Source of the DNA: Pseudomonas sp. G.S.17
GTDB lineage: Bacteria; Pseudomonadota; Gammaproteobacteria; Pseudomonadales; Pseudomonadaceae
NCBI RefSeq assembly: GCF_038096165.1
Contig: NZ_CP151076.1
Coordinates: 868,001-932,000 of the forward strand
Direction: 5' to 3'
Length of the DNA: 64,000 nt
The position numbers and the translations under genes are program-made. Numbering within the stretch: position 1 is the stretch's first letter; every line of letters begins with the position of its first letter. Positions 63,671-64,000 of this stretch are shown one piece after another. Under the pieces are notes generated by a model, which saw only the letters and a program-made list of their open reading frames with translations, was not told the origin of the DNA and did not search any database.

Positions 63671-63961
63671 GGTAGGGGCCAACTTGTTGGCGATATGTTG
63701 CTACTGGCTGATCAGGCCCATTGCCTCACGAACAACTTCGCGTAGAAGCGCGATTCAAGTGTGGGACCGGATTTATCCGGGAAGACGTCGGTTCAGTCAG
63801 CGAGATAGTCGGAGTCTGTCGCGACCTCTTCGCGAATAAATTCGCTCCCACAGGTGGAATACGGTCATCCCGTGGGAGCGGCTTCAGCCGGGAGGATGCC
63901 GGTACATCCATAGCCGTTCAGTCGTCAGACGTTCCGTCCTCCCGGCTGAAGCCGGTCCTAC
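63671..63961. repeat. Block of three REPINs, two of them with mismatched arms
   Basis: 63671-63746 is a decayed pair with CCAAC-TT-GTTGG on the left and ACGAACAACTTCGCGT on the right. 63761-63851 joins a left arm with stem CCGGAT-TT-ATCCGG to a right arm with CGAAT-AA-ATTCG. 63871-63961 joins GTGGGAGCGGCTTCAGCCGG to a right arm ending GGTCCTAC. No gene was found in 63498-64000; a short open frame from 63600 runs into the repeats and is not supported. Confidence 0.88.
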
Positions 63962-64000
63962 AATCACCTACAGAATGAACATCATCCTGTCACACAGGTC

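Noticed and set aside
63600..63839. A 79-codon open frame near the right end
   Set aside because: No ribosome site, and most of it runs through REP sequence.

Overview
The window looks like a chromosomal segment of a Pseudomonas, most likely of the P. fluorescens group. The evidence is high-GC coding sequence, a recC-recB-recD cluster, an OprD porin, many LysR regulators, MHS and amino-acid ABC transporters, DUF3077-type small proteins, and many paired REP hairpins (REPINs) in the gaps. No tRNA, rRNA, CRISPR array, insertion sequence or phage structural gene was seen.

Layout. 1-8.3 kb: recC (5' end outside the window), recB and recD. 8.4-12.9 kb: a minus-strand cluster with a fused permease/ATPase transporter, its binding protein, a 2-oxoglutarate-dependent-type dioxygenase and a TIM-barrel epimerase. 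13.5-17.4 kb: a molybdenum hydroxylase pair with a three-haem cytochrome c, ending in a 135-bp tandem REPIN array. 17.8-22.6 kb: MFS transporter, ArsR-type regulator, GGDEF-EAL protein, acetyltransferase. 22.7-25.9 kb: a lower-GC His-Xaa-Ser peptide-modification island (hxsA-D-B-C) with two radical SAM enzymes. 26-31 kb: LysR regulator, MHS transporter, mmsA and an mmsB-like gene. 31.1-33 kb: a short pyocin-like toxin followed by three related small acidic proteins, probably immunity proteins.

33-34.1 kb: REPINs, then a C4-type antisense RNA leader in front of a DUF3077 gene. 35.4-43.4 kb: an eight-gene minus-strand operon (argininosuccinate-lyase-like enzyme, ABC permease, ATPase and binding protein, two NodB/PuuE-fold hydrolases, an MmgE/PrpD protein, a second binding protein) with a divergent LysR regulator. 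This family combination resembles aminopolycarboxylate (iminodisuccinate/EDDS) catabolism. 44.6-48.9 kb: LysR regulator, class II aldolase, hydroxyacid dehydrogenase, OprD porin. 49-54.5 kb: epimerases, cupin, two LysR regulators and a TSUP permease. 54.7-58 kb: ggt and prfC. 58.4-61.8 kb: a four-gene osmoprotectant ABC transporter. 62.1-62.5 kb (minus): a second C4-type leader in front of a small DUF3077-like gene. The end holds an unrecognised AT-richer gene and more REPINs.

The main candidates for new biology are the two C4-type RNA leaders, each with a hairpin loop matching the Shine-Dalgarno region of its own gene; the eight-gene lyase/epimerase/hydrolase operon; the Hxs island; and the toxin with three immunity-like paralogues.
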